From: JBFXDI01 sp050181295
Lineage (GTDB): Bacteria > Pseudomonadota > Alphaproteobacteria > Rhizobiales > Aestuariivirgaceae
DNA length: 6,125 nucleotides
NCBI GenBank assembly: GCA_050181295.1
Contig: JBFXDI010000190.1
Location: forward strand, 1-6,125
Direction: 5' to 3'
Below, piece by piece: positions 5,194 through 6,125 of the stretch (its first letter is position 1; each line of letters starts with the position of its first letter). Made by a program: the position numbers and the translations under genes. The notes beneath the pieces are model-generated. The model made no database searches, was not told the DNA's origin, and saw only the letters and a program-made list of their open reading frames with translations.

Positions 5194-5539
5194 CCCTGGC
5201 TTTCGGTTCGGGGAAACCTCGAAGGGCGAGGTGGCGTCTCCTCGCAGAAGGACGCTTGGACAATAGAGCAAGCGCGTCGAAATCTCCCCGGATCAGCGCT
5301 CCCTTCTTCGCTCTCGACCATCCTTTCAGTTGTCGCTCGGCCGCGATCGCATCGGTAAGGCGGGTAAAATACTGCGACCAAGGGAGGCTTACCGGGCGTC
5401 GGGAGTAGGTGAAGGCCTTGGGATCCGCCCCTTCCTGATGCTGAGAAAGCCGGCGCTCCGGCGTATCGTTCCGGGTGAGCCCGACGTAGTAGCTTTCGTC
5501 GCAACATCTGAGCAGGTAGACCCAGGCGCCTCCGTCCAT
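5168..5539 (-). CDS. Small GIY-YIG nuclease-domain protein with a repeat-derived C-terminus
   Basis: A 123-residue protein whose first 95 residues are a stand-alone GIY-YIG domain: WVYLL (6-10, the GIY strand), SYYVGLTRN (16-24, the YIG strand), ERRLSQHQ (28-35, catalytic Arg30 and His34), AAERQLKGWSRAKK (66-79, metal-binding Glu68) and ALIRGDFDALALLSK. All family positions are present, so an active, metal-dependent DNA endonuclease is plausible, though the biological target of such stand-alone proteins is unknown. Small family members normally end near residue 95. Here residues 103-121 are translated from a palindromic repeat (HLALRGFPEPKARVAPQDE). The chosen ATG (5539) has GGAG 5 nt upstream inside the uvrA stop region; an in-frame GTG at 5545 overlaps the uvrA stop as GTGA. 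The start touches uvrA, suggesting translational coupling. Confidence 0.87.
   Translation of the reverse strand: MDGGAWVYLLRCCDESYYVGLTRNDTPERRLSQHQEGADPKAFTYSRRPVSLPWSQYFTRLTDAIAAERQLKGWSRAKKGALIRGDFDALALLSKRPSARRRHLALRGFPEPKARVAPQDEDR
5176..5231 (+). repeat. Palindromic repeat, copy 2, inside the GIY-YIG coding sequence
   Basis: The plus-strand sequence runs CCTCGTCCTGAGG-AGCGA at one end to CCTCGAAGG-GCGAGG at the other, so CCTCG/CGAGG and CCT.GAGG/CCTC.AGG pair as a cruciform. The loop differs from that of copy 1. The orientation is opposite to copy 1. It lies in the 3' end of the GIY-YIG frame and supplies codons 103-121. The match between copies at both ends is clear, and the insertion into the gene end is inferred. 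Confidence 0.65.
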
Positions 5540-5541
5540 CC

Positions 5542-6125
5542 TCACTCCGCCGCTTCGGTGCGGGGGCCCTTTTTACCCCGCTTCAGCACGTCCTTGAGGA
5601 AGCGGCCGGTGTGGCTGCGGGGCTCCTTGACGATCTCCTCGGGCGTGCCGGCGAAGACGATCTCGCCGCCGCCGTCGCCGCCCTCGGGCCCCAGATCCAC
5701 GATCCAGTCTGCGGTCTTGATGACCTCAAGATTGTGCTCGATCACCACCACCGTGTTGCCGGTGTCCACGAGCTCGTGCAGCACCTCGAGCAGCTTCTTC
5801 ACGTCGTGGAAATGGAGCCCCGTGGTCGGCTCGTCGAGCAGGTAGAGCGTGCGGCCGGTCGCCCGCCGGGACAGCTCCTTGGCGAGCTTCACGCGCTGCG
5901 CCTCGCCGCCCGAGAGTGTCGTCGCCTGCTGGCCGATATGGATGTAGCCGAGCCCCACGCGCTCGAGCGTCACTAGCTTGTCGCGCACCGCCGGCACGGC
6001 GCGGAAGAAGTCGGCGCCCTCCGCCACCGTCATGTCGAGCACGTCGGCGATGGACGTGTCCTTGAACTTGATCTCCAGCGTCTCGCGATTGTAGCGGTGC
6101 CCATGGCACTCGTCGCAGGTCACGT
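5542..6125 (-). CDS. uvrA: UvrA, excinuclease ABC subunit A, C-terminal part (runs off the window)
   Basis: The last 193 residues of UvrA, the DNA-damage-recognition ATPase of UvrABC nucleotide excision repair (full length about 950 residues); the N-terminal part lies beyond the right edge. The piece starts in the second zinc-finger half (VTCDECHGHRYNRETLEIKF) and runs through VGLGYIHIGQ. The ABC signature is TTLSGGEAQRVKLAKEL, the Walker B LYLLDEPTTGLHF, and the H-loop VVVIEHNLEVI; it closes with IVDLGPEGG and SHTGRFL, the standard UvrA end. All catalytic residues of the second ATPase module in this part are intact. A TGA stop (5544-5542) touches the start of the GIY-YIG gene. Orthology is certain from the signature and zinc-finger context. 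Confidence 0.98.
   Translation of the reverse strand, partial: VTCDECHGHRYNRETLEIKFKDTSIADVLDMTVAEGADFFRAVPAVRDKLVTLERVGLGYIHIGQQATTLSGGEAQRVKLAKELSRRATGRTLYLLDEPTTGLHFHDVKKLLEVLHELVDTGNTVVVIEHNLEVIKTADWIVDLGPEGGDGGGEIVFAGTPEEIVKEPRSHTGRFLKDVLKRGKKGPRTEAAE

Noticed and set aside
4521..5507. 328-residue minus-strand open frame
   Set aside because: It is an out-of-frame shadow of the GIY-YIG and SDR genes joined through the repeat region, with no recognisable domain.
1..6125. CRISPR array, insertion sequence, phage or integrase genes
   Set aside because: No regularly spaced direct repeats, transposase or integrase motifs were found; the only repeats are the two palindromes at 5106-5231.

Overview
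This 6.1 kb window is high-GC chromosomal DNA, probably from an alphaproteobacterium of the Hyphomicrobiales (Rhizobiales). The pointers are the base composition, the styles of the protein families, and a palindromic intergenic repeat of the 'CCTCATCCTGAGG ... CCTCGAAGG' type that I recall as common in that order. The genus cannot be fixed from this sequence alone. Every convincing gene lies on the minus strand except one small membrane-protein gene. The many long plus-strand ORFs are antisense shadows of real genes.

Reading in the direction of minus-strand transcription (right to left): the window opens inside uvrA (C-terminal 193 residues of the excision-repair ATPase). Next is a small GIY-YIG nuclease-domain gene whose start sits at the uvrA stop. 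Its last roughly 20 codons are written by a palindromic repeat. A second, oppositely oriented copy of the same repeat follows at once, and the pair forms an 18-bp imperfect inverted repeat around the GIY-YIG stop codon. Beyond this lies a two-gene unit of a short-chain dehydrogenase (SDR) and a DAO-type FAD oxidoreductase, then a 75-residue winged-helix-like protein. A compact hicB-hicA toxin-antitoxin operon comes next. Its toxin gene is only 3 nt from a fluoroacetyl-CoA-thioesterase-like (FlK family) hotdog gene, so the three are probably one transcript. After 89 nt comes a 78-residue Cys-rich, metallothionein-like protein whose Shine-Dalgarno lies inside a perfect 8-bp stem-loop.

Further left, a 45-residue single-span membrane protein runs on the plus strand and converges on the Cys-rich gene with a 6-nt gap. 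Beside it is the decayed C-terminal tail of a DJ-1/PfpI-family protein. The window ends with a membrane-anchored endonuclease/exonuclease/phosphatase (EEP) protein and the N-terminus of a glutathione S-transferase.

No phage, transposase, CRISPR or RNA gene was found. The region reads as a housekeeping/accessory mosaic. The points most worth a second look are the GIY-YIG gene with its paired palindromes, the SD-occluding hairpin before the Cys-rich protein, and the hicBA-thioesterase linkage.
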